This document shows positions 25,301 to 39,500 of a stretch of DNA of 64,000 bases, one piece after another (positions within the stretch are counted from its first letter, which is position 1; each line of letters starts with the position of its first letter). The notes under the pieces are model-generated. The model worked only from the letters and a program-made list of their open reading frames with translations, had not been told where the DNA came from and searched no databases. A program made the translations under genes and the position numbers. Source of the DNA: Rotaria macrura (lineage: Eukaryota > Rotifera > Eurotatoria > Philodinida > Philodinidae); assembly GCA_900239685.1 (NCBI GenBank), contig OENT01000362.1, positions 62,001 to 126,000 on the forward strand. Direction: 5' to 3'.

Positions 25301-27909
25301 TAGAAAGAGACTTATAATGGTATGACAATTGTTAAAAAAATCATTTGTATCGAATTTCGACTTGTCTAAATAATCTTGACTGTATATTTGTTTGTCAAGT
25401 AATCGTAAGTCTTTTATAATAATTGGATAGTCATTGACCCAATATTTTAAACGAGTGATTGTTGTTTCCGGAACAAGTATTAAATTAGCTTCTAAAGAAA
25501 GATGAATACGTATATTTGATAGTATTTTGAAATATGCATTTCCTTTCGAGGGAATATACATACCATAGAAAAATTATCCTTCTACGGTTTGCTCATACAA
25601 ACAAATTGATTTAACTGAATTCTATGTCTTCTCTCAACGAGAATATATCGATTAATACGATTGTGATACAACATTACAGTAGCTATTAAATATGTAGTAA
25701 ACAGCTGTGAGAAAAATCTCTGTGGAATTCATGCTCTACTTATTACTGCTAATGATAGGAATTCTATCTATCAATTATAAGAAAGTAGGACTTTATAATT
25801 CTCTACGTTTATTCTTTAGAAATGTAATAAAAAGCAACCAGTCAAGCAATGAAACAGGTGAAATAATTCTTGTCTCTTTTAAGTAATAATCGCGTTGAGT
25901 TTTGTTTTCTGCATAATACAGAAATGGCCTAAATTTCAATTCAAAGACACATATTGTTTTCTTTAACTAGTCGTGTAGTTTCTAAACACTTGGACAATTT
26001 CAACGAGCTATATGTCTACATTCAAAAGTTGTGTTTGATGTGTATGGTAATAGTTCCATCTAATAATTTGATCAAGACTCTGTCGAGTAACTGAGCTTAT
26101 AGCAAGAAATACTGCCCTACACAAAAACTCTTTCGTTTTCATCTCGAGCGATTCGAATCTCACTAGCCGTGTACAGATCTACATTTATATGACTATGTAT
26201 TTGTGACAAATTTCAAATGAGTTGTCTTACGAACGACAAAGGTTGGAGAGAGATATTAGCAATCAATAGTTTTGTTCTTTATCAAGATTAAAAAGACAAT
26301 CAAGATATTAATAACGCTGTGCTTAAGATCTATAGCAGTTATTATTCTTTTAATTCGAAAATCGGTTTTTATTTGTATTTCTCAAAATAGAGTATCATTT
26401 TCGTTCTGTACCTTTGATGCAATATTCTCGATGTCCAATAAATCGAATTTCTTTCACTCGATTTTCTTCTTCTTTAGCCTTTGTCGGTAATTGAAGAGTA
26501 AGATGATAATTATCAAGGCAAACCACAACAGGATGACGGATATAATTATCATTCCGATCAACATCATATCGACCAAAAATAATCTCTCCACATGTCTGAA
26601 AATAAGCTTTCATTTTGTTTCGAAATGTTCTTTTATATGTATATAATGAATGAAATGAAGATCATACATATAATGTTGATTGTGTATCTTCTTTGGATGT
26701 TTTGTCTTGATGAAGTTTTTCTACATCAGGAAAATCAATCCATTCATAAACAATTCTTTCATCAGTTTTAGCATTCGTATAGATTCGTGCCAATACATAA
26801 GCAATAGCTATAATTATCATAAAACCAACAAGAAATCCACTACAAAACGAGGATATTGGTTTCAATAATGTTATCATCAATGTAAAAAATCCAACAACAC
26901 TCTTATTAGAAATAATATGAATATGAATAAAACTAATAATGATTTGAAAGAAAAGAAAAACTTTACCGAAACCGGATACAATGTATCTCGTATCGATCGT
27001 ATTTCAGGTTCAACAGTATGATAACGAAACTTTGGTCCAGCCAGTAACATTGTTGGTTTTCGTGTATTTTGATCAATTTGATTGGATACGAGTTTCGTTG
27101 ATGTATCACTAGTATCCATTCTACTGCCGAAGTTGTCATCTACACCGGTTTCATTGCTTGAACGGCTAGGAGTACGATACAGTCCTTGGCGTACATCACT
27201 CATTATCATATCTTTTGCTTGTTCCGCATTGGCCGTTGAAAATATATCTTGAGATGCACGCAATCCACCATTATGAACTATACTTGTTGATGCAGTCATT
27301 GACGTATCATTTGTGGGCTTTTTTGAAAAACTCATTGCGAAACGTGATATTGAATAATATGCAGACTCTGTATTTGAGTTATCATCACCTGAAAATTTCA
27401 AAAGAAAAACATGCAATAGTGATTAGATTATCGAAAAGCAAATCTCTTGCATTAATGATAACCTAGGAATGAGAAACGAAGCAGTACAACATACATTCAA
27501 AGCCATAACTGTTGTTCTCTAAAAAATTTTATCGTAGAATTCAAATGAATTTGAAAATGTAAAAGCATAATTATGTATGAGATATGTTTTTATAGTTTAG
27601 AGTCGCTGGTTTTTGCTTTTTATGTTAGAGTTATAAATATTATTTGTATTTGATATCCGTACGCTTACCATATTTCTTACACGGTTGATGTTCGGATGGT
27701 ACTGTCAGTTTCTTTTCAACAACTGATGGTTCATCGGTTGTGATCGTTCTTGTTGTTAAATGAATTTGATTATTATTAATACTATTATGAAGATGTTTAC
27801 GACGTTCAATATTATCAGCAATATCTTCTTTAAAGTTTGATAGTTTTTGTCCAAGTTTTTCCAGTACACTTGTATTCTTTTTATGAGAATCATGATAATT
27901 AGTGCTCAT
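22359..27909 (-). CDS. TEX2: TEX2-type SMP-domain lipid transfer protein
   Basis: TEX2 proteins sit in the ER membrane and carry an SMP (lipid-binding) domain acting at membrane contact sites. The first exon (27909-27670) starts MSTNYHDSHKK and ends at a GTAAGC donor. The exon near 26910-26670 encodes membrane-spanning segments (FLVGFMIIIAIAYVLARIY). The next exon, after the acceptor near 26607, gives the PH-like region (HPVVVCLDNYHLTLQLP). It continues past an ~830-bp intron at LVPETTITRLKYWVNDYPI. The SMP domain starts in the exon 25169-24570 (LTRRLFCDVFEEPLF) and runs through DLGKTFPVILKVEP to INIPPPPSDRLW and VLPSMDDQLLPFF near 22940-22640, all typical of TEX2. The stop TGA is at 22359-22361. 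The open frame running on below 22359 is in another frame. Most introns are about 50-70 bp. The orthology call is strong; exact splice sites in the 24.1-23.6 kb part are less sure. Confidence 0.9.
23032..23058. repeat. Short tandem repeat (AATTCAAA)n
   Basis: An 8-bp unit, close to AATTCAAA, is repeated about three times in a TEX2 intron. It is a simple microsatellite with no evident role. Confidence 0.6.
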
Positions 27910-30900
27910 TCTTAAGCTGTATCAATTAAGGTTATAGATGGATATGAAATATTTTCAATAATATTCAATTAATATGATAGTCTACAAACAGAAAAGTTGT
28001 TATTTTGTGGCTTTGTAAATTATGACTTATACTGTTATTCATTACCACTTTAATATTTAGCTGAACGCTTAGAACGAACGTTATAATAATAGTCGTGGAA
28101 TGAAACGAAGCGAAAACTGGAGTAAGACAAAAAGTTAGCAAAACAGAACAAGACAATATTATGCATTTGTCAATGATTTGTGACAGATAAAATTATATAG
28201 TACTGTGATAGTTACTCAGCAGAACACAGGATGCACGAATCGTTAACTTGCTTTAGGTAGATACTGTGATGATCTAGAAGATGCAATCGTAAGTTTCAAT
28301 AATCAAGAGTTGATTCATTCTGCTTGTTTATTGAAATGCACAGTTGATGTTCAATGTTCAAGGAAAAAAGTATGAGTTGACAATTAATTTTTTCTGAACA
28401 TTAATTAATTATTGAATCATCAACAGATGTTCTAAACTATGCAATCATAGTGGAAAGCGTACGTAAACGGTAGGTTCTAGTAGTTTATCATCTTAGGATT
28501 GCAAAAAGTATAATGATCACATAGGCGAGGGAGTAGAAATAACAAACGTCCAAATCCCTATATGCAAAACAATAAATTAAGCAGATTTTATTATCTTTGT
28601 TTACATTTAGTTTCAGATTAGAAATCTGTAGCATCGGCGAGACTTTATAGATGTCATCAGTTATCGTTGGTTTTGGAAACGTTGAAACGAGAAAATCTTT
28701 TTCGATATGCTTTTCATTGAACTCCAATTTCATCTTATGATAGAAAAGTCGTTATGCTGATAAAAAACAGTATTAATGATATGAAAAAAAGGATCTTGGT
28801 TTTACTGTCACAAAACTTTCCTTATCTAGAAAAAAACAAGATAAAATTTTTCTAAAAATAAAAATGATACATGCAATGGAATCAATTAATCCTTTGGTTT
28901 ATGACTCGCAAAAAAGTTGAAATAAATTTCAATTTGAAACTTTCTTTGGAAAATAGAAAACAAATTCAATACTTGGTAGAAGAAAAATACTAGAGGATCT
29001 TCCACAAGATGTGCTAAAGAAATTCTTTCCATAAACTTTCCCAATAATTACAACGTAATCCATAAGGCGAATCGAAACGGATTAAAAATATCGATACAAA
29101 TATGCCAGACAACCGAGAGCGTTTTATTTTTGAGACATAGTTTTCAATAAACCATTAATCAATTTTCTTTTTAAGAATGCTTCAATGATCACATCCCTTC
29201 AATAATATGAATGATTGCACGTTCTTTTCAAAGCAAAATATCTGATCAGTTCAAAACTATGATGTAAGTTTTGTTTTGTTCTCACGTGCTTGAATAACAA
29301 TCAACTAAGCATGATTGTAATCGTAAAAATACCTTCAAATTACTACTTCAAAATAATCTATTTAAAACCTATTTACTTATGCTATGTTATGATATCGAAG
29401 TCAATTAATATCTACTCTCATAGGACATGGTTTATTGCGGATTTTATCATCATCTGTCCAATTTATCAAAAGTTGATTACGCTCAATATTTGTGAATTTC
29501 TTGGAAATCATCAAAAAACGACTTGAAAGATTCGTGGAAACGACTCTTTTGAATCGATAGCTAGCCATAGTTTTCAGTTAATCAAAGAGCAATCAGTTGG
29601 ATTTTTCTTAATTGGAGAAAAAGAAGCTACTTTTGATCTATTATCATAATCAAAAGTGATCTTTAGGATTCAAAATAATTGTCTAATTCTGTTCAATATA
29701 CCGAGTATGCAACGATTTAAGTTTGAATCAGACAAATTCTTCAGAATAACTAGACAGTAAGGAAAAACAATAGATTATCCTCGTTTTCCCAGATATGCAT
29801 GAATATTTTTTTAAAATTTATTTCATCCACTAATAAAATACGTTTCATATGTTACTCCATCATTCGACGTATAGACTGCTATTTTAGTTTTATTTAGACA
29901 ATTGTTTGGTCCGCGTATGAGATATACGTGATGTAGAAGTTATAAAATTAGTGATACAACAAAGAGGATTTTCAAAAGGAATTCACATCAATGTGGCAAA
30001 ACAATGATTGATTTGCTTGTTTTTTCCATTCGAGGACAAACGATCACATAGAAATAGATCGTGTCGAATAATTAATTTAAACAATATTAAAAAAGAAACA
30101 TTGTACATGTACAAATACGTTTTAGTTCGATACTATATCGATCTTCGAGAGACAGATTCATTCATCAGTACAATATTACTCGAATTAGTATTTATATTTG
30201 AACTTTTCATATAAATTTACTTCATTTTCAGCTACTTCAAGTAGTTAAATTCATCTGAATGATGAAAGAACTCACTTGGACTGACTTGTGAATTATTTGA
30301 GCTGCTTATATTTTTTTGCTTCTTTATATTTTGCAGTGAACATAACTGTTGTGAAATTTCATGCTTTCTTTTTCGTTCTGATGTCACTGTTTTTTGTATC
30401 AATTATAGTATAAATATATCCTATATCAACTAGAAGTGAAACGATTTTTGGATGGAAATATGTCATTTATGCGGTGCTAGCTTCCTATCAAGATATGCAA
30501 TCGTGATAAGAATGAATGACTGGGGCACAATATACTTCTTGTATCTTCTAGCCACTACTTCTTTCTATTTATAGGATACAGACATTCAAGTAAATCACAA
30601 GATTTTATGTTGATTTCTTTCAATTCTATATTTGCACTCCATCTTTCATGAATAATACATCTGACTTTTATATGAAAGATTGTACTAGTATGTTGATGCA
30701 TAGGTGCTTATACAACAGTGATAGTGGATTTCGATTGTTCATGTATCGATATGTACTTGATCAATATCACATACACACTAATTACAGTTATGGATTAGGG
30801 AGGAAAGATTGCATGATTTCAGTATTTTTTAGTTGCATTTAATAGATGTTCCCTTGAAAAACTCGAAAGAAATGACAGTATTATTATTCTAATATTGAAT

Positions 30901-32606
30901 GTACGAGAATCGATTTTTATAGTTGACAATGCCGAGCATTGAACTTAGCTTCACTCATCACGTGTCCATCGAAGAAGAACGAAACGAAGATTGATTAAAT
31001 GAAATGTCGACATCGATATACAATTGTTCACTAGGTGCCTCATCTTATTTAATCAGATATAACTATTTATTTACAATGTTGCTAACTATTCATTTTCAAT
31101 AAATATTACCATTGACAAAGAAAATCCGTTGTGTTACTCGAAGTTCGTCTGAAGAATAATTGAAAGTAAATAAATTTGCTTGTTAATAATTCAATGGTAG
31201 ATATAGAGGGACAAAAAAATATCATTGAAGTGACTTCCAGATTATCTGAACTATATTGAAATAGAAAAAAGAAAGAAAAGAAATATATGAAAGTATTATA
31301 CTTGCACAAATCTTGTATGGGTTCTACATTTCCATTCGATTGTCATCATTTTGGTATCTCCAAATAATGATCATGCAAGGATATTGGCATCAACTTTAGG
31401 AGCTATGAACAATTTAAGACATTGCTATTCATGAGAAAATCATTTTTATACTAATTTTTCTCTCGATGACTGATATCAATCTGCTTCATTTATGAAAATG
31501 AAATTTGTTTTGCTTTTCAAATTCAATAAAATATCATGGTACTATTTCTTTCTTCATCAATGCTTTTAGAAAAAACGTTTTAGAAAAACATAAATATTTT
31601 TTTAAAACAGCATCCTTAGTTTAGATTTTTACTTAGTATCAAATAGTAACTATCAACCATTCAGTTTTAATAAAACATCTATTGCATTCGGTCTCGTTAA
31701 AAACTTGATTGCATCTCAAGTTGTGTATTCCTTCGACATCAGAAGTGTGATAGCTTTGCATATCAAGAAAAAATGCACTATAAGCATGATCGTTTTCAAA
31801 AAAATAAAAAAGTATGATAACCAATACAATTGACCTAGATCATCGTTATTACTGATGGACTTTGATCCTCGATTGTTCCCAATATAATCAACATGTTTCT
31901 AAATCGATGAAACATTTCGTAAAATAAAATATTCTATAAAATGTATTCGCACAGAAAAATATTCACTGTTAAGTTCCATTAGTAGTTTTCGCAATCGATT
32001 GGCGGTATATGATGATTCAGACAAAGTACCGAAGAACATTCATATTCTTATATTCTATTCTTTTCAAGCATTAGTTGCATCTAGAGATAATCATGAATAA
32101 ATAAAGAGCCGTCTATGGTATAGCTATATCTTCTGTTTGTTGATTCACTCTCAAGATATCTAAAAATATCACAATGTCATATAGATAACATTTGACTATA
32201 AGATATACTTGAGTAGTACTGGTTTCAAGTACGATTTTCAGTAATTTCACAGCCTCACATTGAGTATATGCACAGTGCACGTTGCGATATAAAGTTTCAC
32301 ACTACTTTATTTTAAATTAAAAATAGGTCATCTAGTAGTTAAAAAAAGACGTTTCTATATTTCGACAACGACGCAATGCATAGTGTTGTATCATAGATGG
32401 CGATATTTGATAAAACAAACTGTCAGTCATTGAAAAAATTTTCTTATATCTACTTTAATAATAAGAAATCATAAAAAGATCATTCTTTTTGAATATATGT
32501 CTATTCTTCCATCGAACTTAGTCATGAAATATTCTTTGTTTCCTAGCAACCATAATTTATTACTATAACTTTATGACGTCTCATTGACAGGTAATTCTGT
32601 TCGAGA
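27910..32606. other. Gene-poor intergenic region
   Basis: This 4.7-kb stretch between the TEX2 start and UPF0728 holds no open frame above about 80 residues and none that I recognise. Both strands are AT-rich, with frequent T and A runs. It should contain the TEX2 promoter near its left edge. Short exons of an unknown gene cannot be excluded by eye. Confidence 0.5.
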
Positions 32607-33010
32607 ATGGCTCAAACACGTGTTGTAATGTATAGTATTTCTATAAGCTTAATTGGAAGTATTAGTTATTTTCTTTTTTAAGAAAATATGGTCCATATAA
32701 AAGTTTCTCCGGTGTTGATCACAAGACGGATCGTATCAAGGGTCTTGAAAGTAGATTTTTTTTTCTTTTAAATTAATTAAGTTATATACTTGAGTATTTT
32801 ATCATAGGTTTTTTAACTAACCTCGGCTATACAGTTAATACCCAACCTATTCCTATTCGTAATGTATGCGAAGTTCATGCTTATGATTTAAAAGTATTCG
32901 AATGTGATATTCGTAATCTTCAATTCGGTGGCGATGGGGAACTAGATGATTTATGTCATGAAGCTCTTCGAAAAATAACTGATGTCACATCATTATCATC
33001 AAATCCATGA
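32607..33010 (+). CDS. UPF0728 family protein (C10orf53-like)
   Basis: Three exons (32607-32629, 32683-32750, 32808-33010) join in frame to a ~97-residue protein. Junctions are GT/AG: AT|GTATAG, TTTAAG|AAA, GAAA|GTAGAT and CATAG|GTT. After MAQTRVVI comes KYGPYKSF, and the end carries FECDIRNLQFGGDGELDDLC; both match the UPF0728 family hallmark (RYGPY near the N terminus and FGGDGxLDxLC near the C terminus). The length equals that of vertebrate members, which have no established biochemical role. It is too split for a simple open-frame scan to show it. It ends 75 bp from the convergent end of HGD. Confidence 0.88.
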
Positions 33011-33085
33011 TTTTTTTAAATTTATTTTTTTTTCTTGCTAAAAATCTATTAAAGTTCTTTTTTTTTTAAAACAACTGTCTTTAGT

Positions 33086-35045
33086 TTATTTTGGTCCAGT
33101 AAAATGTTTAACTAGCGAAGACCAACATTTAAAATAATCGTGATCAACACGTTGGCATGATGTCATACTCCATTTCGTTAATACAAAACTTAAAGATGAT
33201 TCAAACATGAACGCTAACGAGTCCTCAGCTATACGCGTTGGTTTAAGTTCATCCTTCGTAGCTTTTTCGAAACAAGCAGAATCAGGACCATGCGGTGTCA
33301 TAATACTATGAAGCGTTCCACCACCAGCTTGAAAACCTTCTTCTTTGGCTTCATATTTTCCCGTTATAAGACCCATAAATTCACTCATACAGTTACCTTT
33401 AATGTAAAACTTTTAGCTAAGATATCTTTTGATGTTGCATTACATACGGTGATAGTATGGTGGCCGAAATGTATGTTCTTGAACAGACCAACGAGGTGGA
33501 AATATAACGAAATCGATGATAGCTGTACCATGTTTTAATGAAGGACACGTCAAAACAGTAAATATTGATGGATCCTACAGAAGGACCAATGTGTATATGA
33601 AAGATGAAAACAAAACAGTCACGGAAAACATACCAGATGATCAACTGATACGGAATTAACAACAACAAATTTGCGTAAATCGTATTTATATGGTGCGTAA
33701 TTTCCATGCCAAGCAACAATATCGAAACAGGAATGGTTCTTTGTAAAATAGAAGAATATATTTTGATGAACAATTTTAGATAGACTTTACTTGTTTCGAT
33801 TGAAATAAACTTCCTTGATATTTATGGACAACAGTAAAATCACATTCACGCTCTTCATACCAAGCTTTGAATGTATCGAAAGAAGTTTATCGAACGAGAA
33901 GCAAGAGACTTTTTTCTTTGCTATTACCTGTCGGTGTTTCAAAATCACGCGGATTCGCTAAACCATTAGCACCTGTGAAGTAGACAGAAGAATGAGCAAA
34001 ACCAAATGTAGAATTATGAAGTCTAAATTTTACCAATAGGTCCCAAAGTAGGTAAACAAAAATGATTATCAAAGACTTCAACAACATAACCACGTGATGG
34101 TTCTTCGACACCCACAGAAAATCGAATTCCTTGCTAAAAATAAATTTATTTCATTTCTCATTATATTACTTTGATATTTTATGAATACCTGAATGACACA
34201 AATTTCTTTCGGTCTAACTAGCATGCGACCATATTCGGTCGTAATACGCAATGACCCTTGTTGTGGGACTGTTGCAAAGCAAAACAATTAGTAAACAGTT
34301 ATATTAAAAACAAAAGAATAATCTACCGATAAGCATGTCTCCATCAGCATTACAGAAAGCTCGATCATCCATCGAACTATTGCAACCATAGATAAAAACT
34401 GCAGCTCCATGACGAGAACATGGATCACCAGCGCCACATATTGTTGCTAAGCTCTACGGATAGAAAAATCAATTCACTAAACAAAAGGTTGCTTTCGCTC
34501 TTCATTTTTTATTTACATCAAGAAAATCTTTCTTTTCATCATCAACCGATGGAATAAAAAATGGTTTCCAGCGTGTTTGATTTGGATTAGGTTCTGATAG
34601 GTCCCATCGATTTGTTAATAAATCAGATTTCAGCGGGCTGAAAGGCTCATGAAGCACAGCTGGCAAAATTCGATAAAACCAACTATGGCAAAAAGAATAA
34701 AAAAATTTTTTTATCAATCAATTATGATATTTTCTCTACGTTCGCTGATTTGATTCTCTTGGTGCCGTGAATGCTGTGCCAGACAATTGCTCGGCATAAA
34801 GACCATAGGGACACTCTTGGGGTGTATTCTGTATGCAAAAAAGTAACGGTGAAAAAATACCTTTGTTTCTTCTTCATATAATGTTACCTGATTTTTTGGT
34901 AATGAATCTGGACAGCGTGGATCTTCAGATACAAAATGATTGCCGAAGCCACTATGATACTAAAAGAAAAGAGATGTGTGAAAAAATACGTTTTACAAGA
35001 GTCCTAATTCATCGATACTTTCAGGTCTTCCCAATTAGTAAGCAT
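33086..35045 (-). CDS. HGD: Homogentisate 1,2-dioxygenase
   Basis: HGD is the iron(II) enzyme of tyrosine and phenylalanine breakdown that opens homogentisate to maleylacetoacetate. A small first exon (35045-35019) gives MLTNWEDLK and joins across a 59-bp intron to [20 protein letters not shown] (34959-34888), matching the family start (LKY-SGFGN). Later exons carry [60 protein letters not shown] and PPYYHRNCMSEF, then TPHGPD and [10 protein letters not shown]. The iron ligands expected in HGD (His and Glu of YYHRNCMSEF, His of TPHGPD) are all present. The HRN-CMSEF junction needs an intron of about 47 bp near 33390-33440. The protein is about normal length, with all visible introns short. 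It appears intact. Confidence 0.95.
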
Positions 35046-35908
35046 CTTTTCGTTGACTGTAAAACAGAGCGATTTATTGAAGATGTGTTAACGTTTATCT
35101 AGTGTCAATACAAGCATACACACCCTCGTTCTAATCATGTGATTTTGACTTTGTTCGTCGTTTTTTCTTATCTTTTTGTTCGTTGGCCCAATTTGATTGC
35201 GTCATTATCTATTTTGTACTTTTTTCACATGGTGAAATATCTTTCGACTCGTACTTCGCATTTATTGAAATCAATACGAAAGAAAAAGCAAAACATAGAG
35301 TTCAGATTTCATTTCATGTCAAGAAGTCATTTTTTTTAATTTTATAAATAATTTCTACTTATCTAAAGAAGAAGAATTTAAACAAGCAGAAATAAAACAA
35401 ATACAATTTTCTTCTAAAAAAAGAACAAAACTCTGACGGGCATCATTTTCAATGAGCAAATATTGATCAAATACAACATATCTATATCGAAGAAACGTAC
35501 AAAAACCAAGCAGGCGAACTCTTGTTCCCTATTGAGAATCGATCGAGTGAACAGATTGGTTTTTTTCTCCTTGTTAAATGCTATAGATACTAAATCATAT
35601 AGTAAAATGAAGAAAAGGTGAAGTGTTTGTTTTTGTGCTTTGCATCCGAAAGTATGATTTGCGGAAAATCTTATAAATCCAAGAAGCTGTAAAGGCAAAC
35701 CACAATTTAGCAGCAGAATTTGCATTGCATTTCTTTTTCTAGGGCAATCTATTCAAACGGTAAACAAGAACGAACAACATAGGCTATTGCCAAAGTCCAA
35801 ATCGTACACAAGTATAAATTTTTCTGCACCACTGTACCAACCATTCATTTTGTAAAAAACCTCATTTTTTCTAGTTTCTTTTCTCACTAGAAAAACAACT
35901 ATTGAACG
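35046..35908. promoter_or_regulatory. Divergent intergenic region HGD / EF-hand gene
   Basis: The HGD start and the EF-hand gene start face away from each other across about 860 bp, so both promoters should lie here. I see no clear TATA or initiator motif, and the chance open frames in it have no recognisable content. Confidence 0.4.
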
Positions 35909-36418
35909 ATGGATCTTGAATATACAGTAACCGAAAATATTCATCGAACTAGTGATGGAAAAATCGTTCAAATCGAGTATCAATTCGAAGAAACAAGTGT
36001 CGTTGAAGTATTATCAAATTCGACATCCAGTATAAAAAGACAAAATAAAGAAAAGCGAAATCGGTTATATGATGCAACAATCACACGAGAACAATATCAA
36101 CGTCTCGCACGTCTTATTACAAACCCATTACCATTCGATGCATTCCTTGATATATTACGTCCATTTATAATGGGTTTCTATGCACCTGATGAGCTTCAAC
36201 GTGCATTTAACACATTAGATCATGATCATTCGGGCTCTGTTCATATTAATGAATTAGGTTCGTTTTTACCTATATTAAATGATACAATAGATGCTGAGGC
36301 TTTGGCAAAATATGTTAGAAAAGTTGATCCAAATTTCAATGGTTCAATCACTTTTGATGAATTTCGTGCTCTTGTTTTACGTGGTATCGGTCGAGATATT
36401 ATTTGTAATCATTTATAA
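35909..36418 (+). CDS. EF-hand calcium-binding protein
   Basis: This is a single-exon protein of 169 residues. Two canonical EF-hand loops are visible in the C-terminal half: DHDHSGSVHINE (about residues 103-114) and DPNFNGSITFDE (about residues 139-150). Both have acidic residues at loop positions 1 and 12 and Gly at position 6, so both should bind calcium. The N-terminal ~75 residues are unlike calmodulin and contain a basic stretch (IKRQNKEKRNRLYD). Such two-handed proteins are calmodulin/centrin-like sensors; the exact family cannot be fixed by eye. An AATAAA at 36526 lies about 110 bp after the stop. It is convergent with RRP9, whose stop is about 150 bp away. Confidence 0.85.
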   Translation: MDLEYTVTENIHRTSDGKIVQIEYQFEETSVVEVLSNSTSSIKRQNKEKRNRLYDATITREQYQRLARLITNPLPFDAFLDILRPFIMGFYAPDELQRAFNTLDHDHSGSVHINELGSFLPILNDTIDAEALAKYVRKVDPNFNGSITFDEFRALVLRGIGRDIICNHL

Positions 36419-36525
36419 GAACAAAAAAGTTTCCCAGGTTTTTTTCGTCTTCTTAGATGCTTTGGTTTTTTAGCTTTTTAATTTAACCGATTAATCTTTT
36501 GTGCTTTCATGACACAAAATAACAG

Positions 36526-36531
36526 AATAAA
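36526..36531 (+). terminator. Poly(A) signal AATAAA of the EF-hand gene
   Basis: AATAAA followed by an A-run lies about 108 bp after the EF-hand stop and 40 bp before the convergent RRP9 stop. It is the only good candidate signal in this short gap. Confidence 0.45.
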
Positions 36532-36569
36532 AAAAAGACACAAAAAACAACAAAAGACAAAAATCTCGA

Positions 36570-39500
36570 CTACTTATTTTTGTCGAGTTTATAAATGAGT
36601 ACAACATTCTTTGCTGATTTAACTGTCCACCATCGACCAAGTCGATGTTCTTGGCCAATAGCAGCAACTAAATAATTACCATCAGATGAAAATTTAAGAT
36701 CATTAACAAACCCAAGCTATTGAATTAAGAAAAGCATTTGATATTTAAAAAAATCGACACATGGAAGAACATCTTACTTGAACTAATGTGAAAAGATGTG
36801 TGAGATGATTGAATTCAGGTGTTGACTGCCATATATGAATATTTCCATTAAAAGAACCTGATGCCAGTAAGTCAGTATAACGAAGTGAAGCTAAAGATGT
36901 AATCCAAAATTCTTCAGGCAACGATGACGGTATTAGAGATGGATCAGTCGATGTTATTTTATGAGCATGTGGTAGATTGAATAGAGGACGACGTTTTGAT
37001 ACGGACCAAAGAGCAATGGATCTGAAAAAATAATTCGCTTGAGATTCATCTTACATCGAATAACAATCATATCCTAATGCATGCAACACGACGATCCTCT
37101 TTTATCAAATAATTGTAGAGATATTTGCTAATATCACGAAGTAATGATCTGTTTCATACTAAACTCGTACACATTTAATCTACATCTTGTACTACTTGGC
37201 TGTAAATATAGTAATCCGAACAACTTAGGTCAACAAATCGATTCTCTATATTCGTAATTATTTTTATTACTACGTAAAAGTTGGATTATATTCATTGCAT
37301 TTTCAATCATTCACTGAAGTTTTTACCAAGCAGATATTTTTGTTTTTCTATTTGAACTGAACATGTCTCCTATTTATCATGTCTATGTTGATGTTTTCAT
37401 TGTCAGTCACGAGTTAAAATGGTAGACTCAAACTTTTCGTGGAAGTTAGATGGTCATTACTTGAAACATAATCACTGAAGCAAGACAGCGTCAAGAACTA
37501 TTCAAAACTTAAACGATCCTAAATACTATCGAATGCAGATAAATTTCTATCAACACAACATCGTATGATTCTTACTCAAAGTCAAATATTCCTATTTCTT
37601 CATACCCAGGCTGAACAATCCGATGACAAGTTCTTACGAGGATCTTATGTCTGATCATATCTGACCTTATAAGATCCGATGAAAAAACGTACTCAAAATC
37701 GTCGCCTCTGACTTCTTACGTACGATTGCATTAGAAGATTCTCGAAAGATTCTGTTATGTGTGATATAGCACAGAAGTATTTCAATGAAATTAATTATCC
37801 TCTCGAAATATCACTAAAGTTTTTAATACAAATAAAGTGAATGTAAGATCTTTCGAGGAAAATATACTATGATCTGATTTAAGATGTCAGAGACGACGAT
37901 TTTTTGTCAGATTCTTGAAAGATTTCGTTCATATGCAAGATCTTGCATGTACAACGTAATATCTTATGTCAGATTTTTTGACCTGGGTAGTTGTGAGGCT
38001 AATCTTAATAGATAAGTGAACGAGTTATCACTATGAAAGATCTAAAATCAATGGCGATTACCATTATTGAACAAAACCTTCTTAAAATGTTTGTGAATAT
38101 CTTACCCATCATCTGCTCCCGAGACCATATGTTCATCGTTGATCAATGTTACACAATCGATGGAACCTCTTAAAAATCAAACAATATTCATATACACAAA
38201 TCGGACAAAAATGAAATAGATTTATTATATACTTATGTCCGGTAAACATAAGGTGTGATTCTTCAACAATTTTCCATAATCTCAATGAACCATCACGACC
38301 ACCCGCTGTTATACATCGTTCACGCATCAATGCATCAATGGCTTGAATTGGTTCTTGATGACCAAATCTAATATTGAATGGTATATTTGTAATCAGAAAA
38401 TTTCCATTCACTATTAACTTACAATGTTTCAACATAGCTCATTTCATCTAGATTCCAAATTTTAACTGATCGATCTTGTGAAGCACTGAATAGTTGATGA
38501 GAATTTCGGCGAAAAACAAGACTCTAAACATATGTCATTAAAGTTGGATATAGTTTTTCTTCATCAAACTATGAACATACCGTAATTGGTCCTTGATGAC
38601 CGCGAAGAGTTTTCAAATGTTGACATGTTTGTGCATTCCATGCCTGAATTAGATTTGCTTTATCTCCAGATACCTAAAACCGAAAACCACGATCACACTT
38701 CAAGAACAAGAATAAAAATTTACCAAAAATTGTCCATCAGTGGAAATGGTAATCGCTAGAATATGATCGAAATGACCAATAATCGGTGTTCGTTCATTTG
38801 TATGATCAGTTTTGGCTAGTCGACGTATCAAATGAAGTTTTTTACCGGTTAATAAACACCCTACGGAAAACGTGGTTATGCTGCTTTAATTTGTTTTAAA
38901 AATTATCTATTTTAAAAATAACTTACATTTAATAATACTACAATCTTTGGATCCAGTGAATGCATATTTATTATCATTAGATATACAAACGCAAGTAACA
39001 CTTTGCTGATGACCACGACAAGTATGAAGAAGAATCGGTTCGGAATACTAAAGTAGAACGAATATTATAAGAATGTATTTTGGATGTGTTTGTTTTATTT
39101 TTCAAAAGTTGTTATCTTACACTTGAAGCTACTTGACGATGAAGTTTGCCAGCTTGTTCAAGCTAAATACATATAATTACAACGCATTATAAACTAAGAA
39201 CATATCAACGTACCACATCATCGCGAAGACGTTCAGAAACAACATCACGATCAACTTCTCGTTCTTGTTCTACAAATAAAGGAAATAGAATAATAAAATT
39301 TATCACCCTTGGATTTCGAACGGTGCTCGAAATTATGTTGTTTTATTTTCTTTCTCTTCTTTCGTTTAAGATACATTAAAAAACTATTTATTATGTGTTA
39401 TGTTTATAGTCACATAGATAACGTTAACGATCTACTGGAATTCGCAAGAAAATAGTAAATCATAATACGAAAATGATGATTCATTTTTACAAGATCTGTG

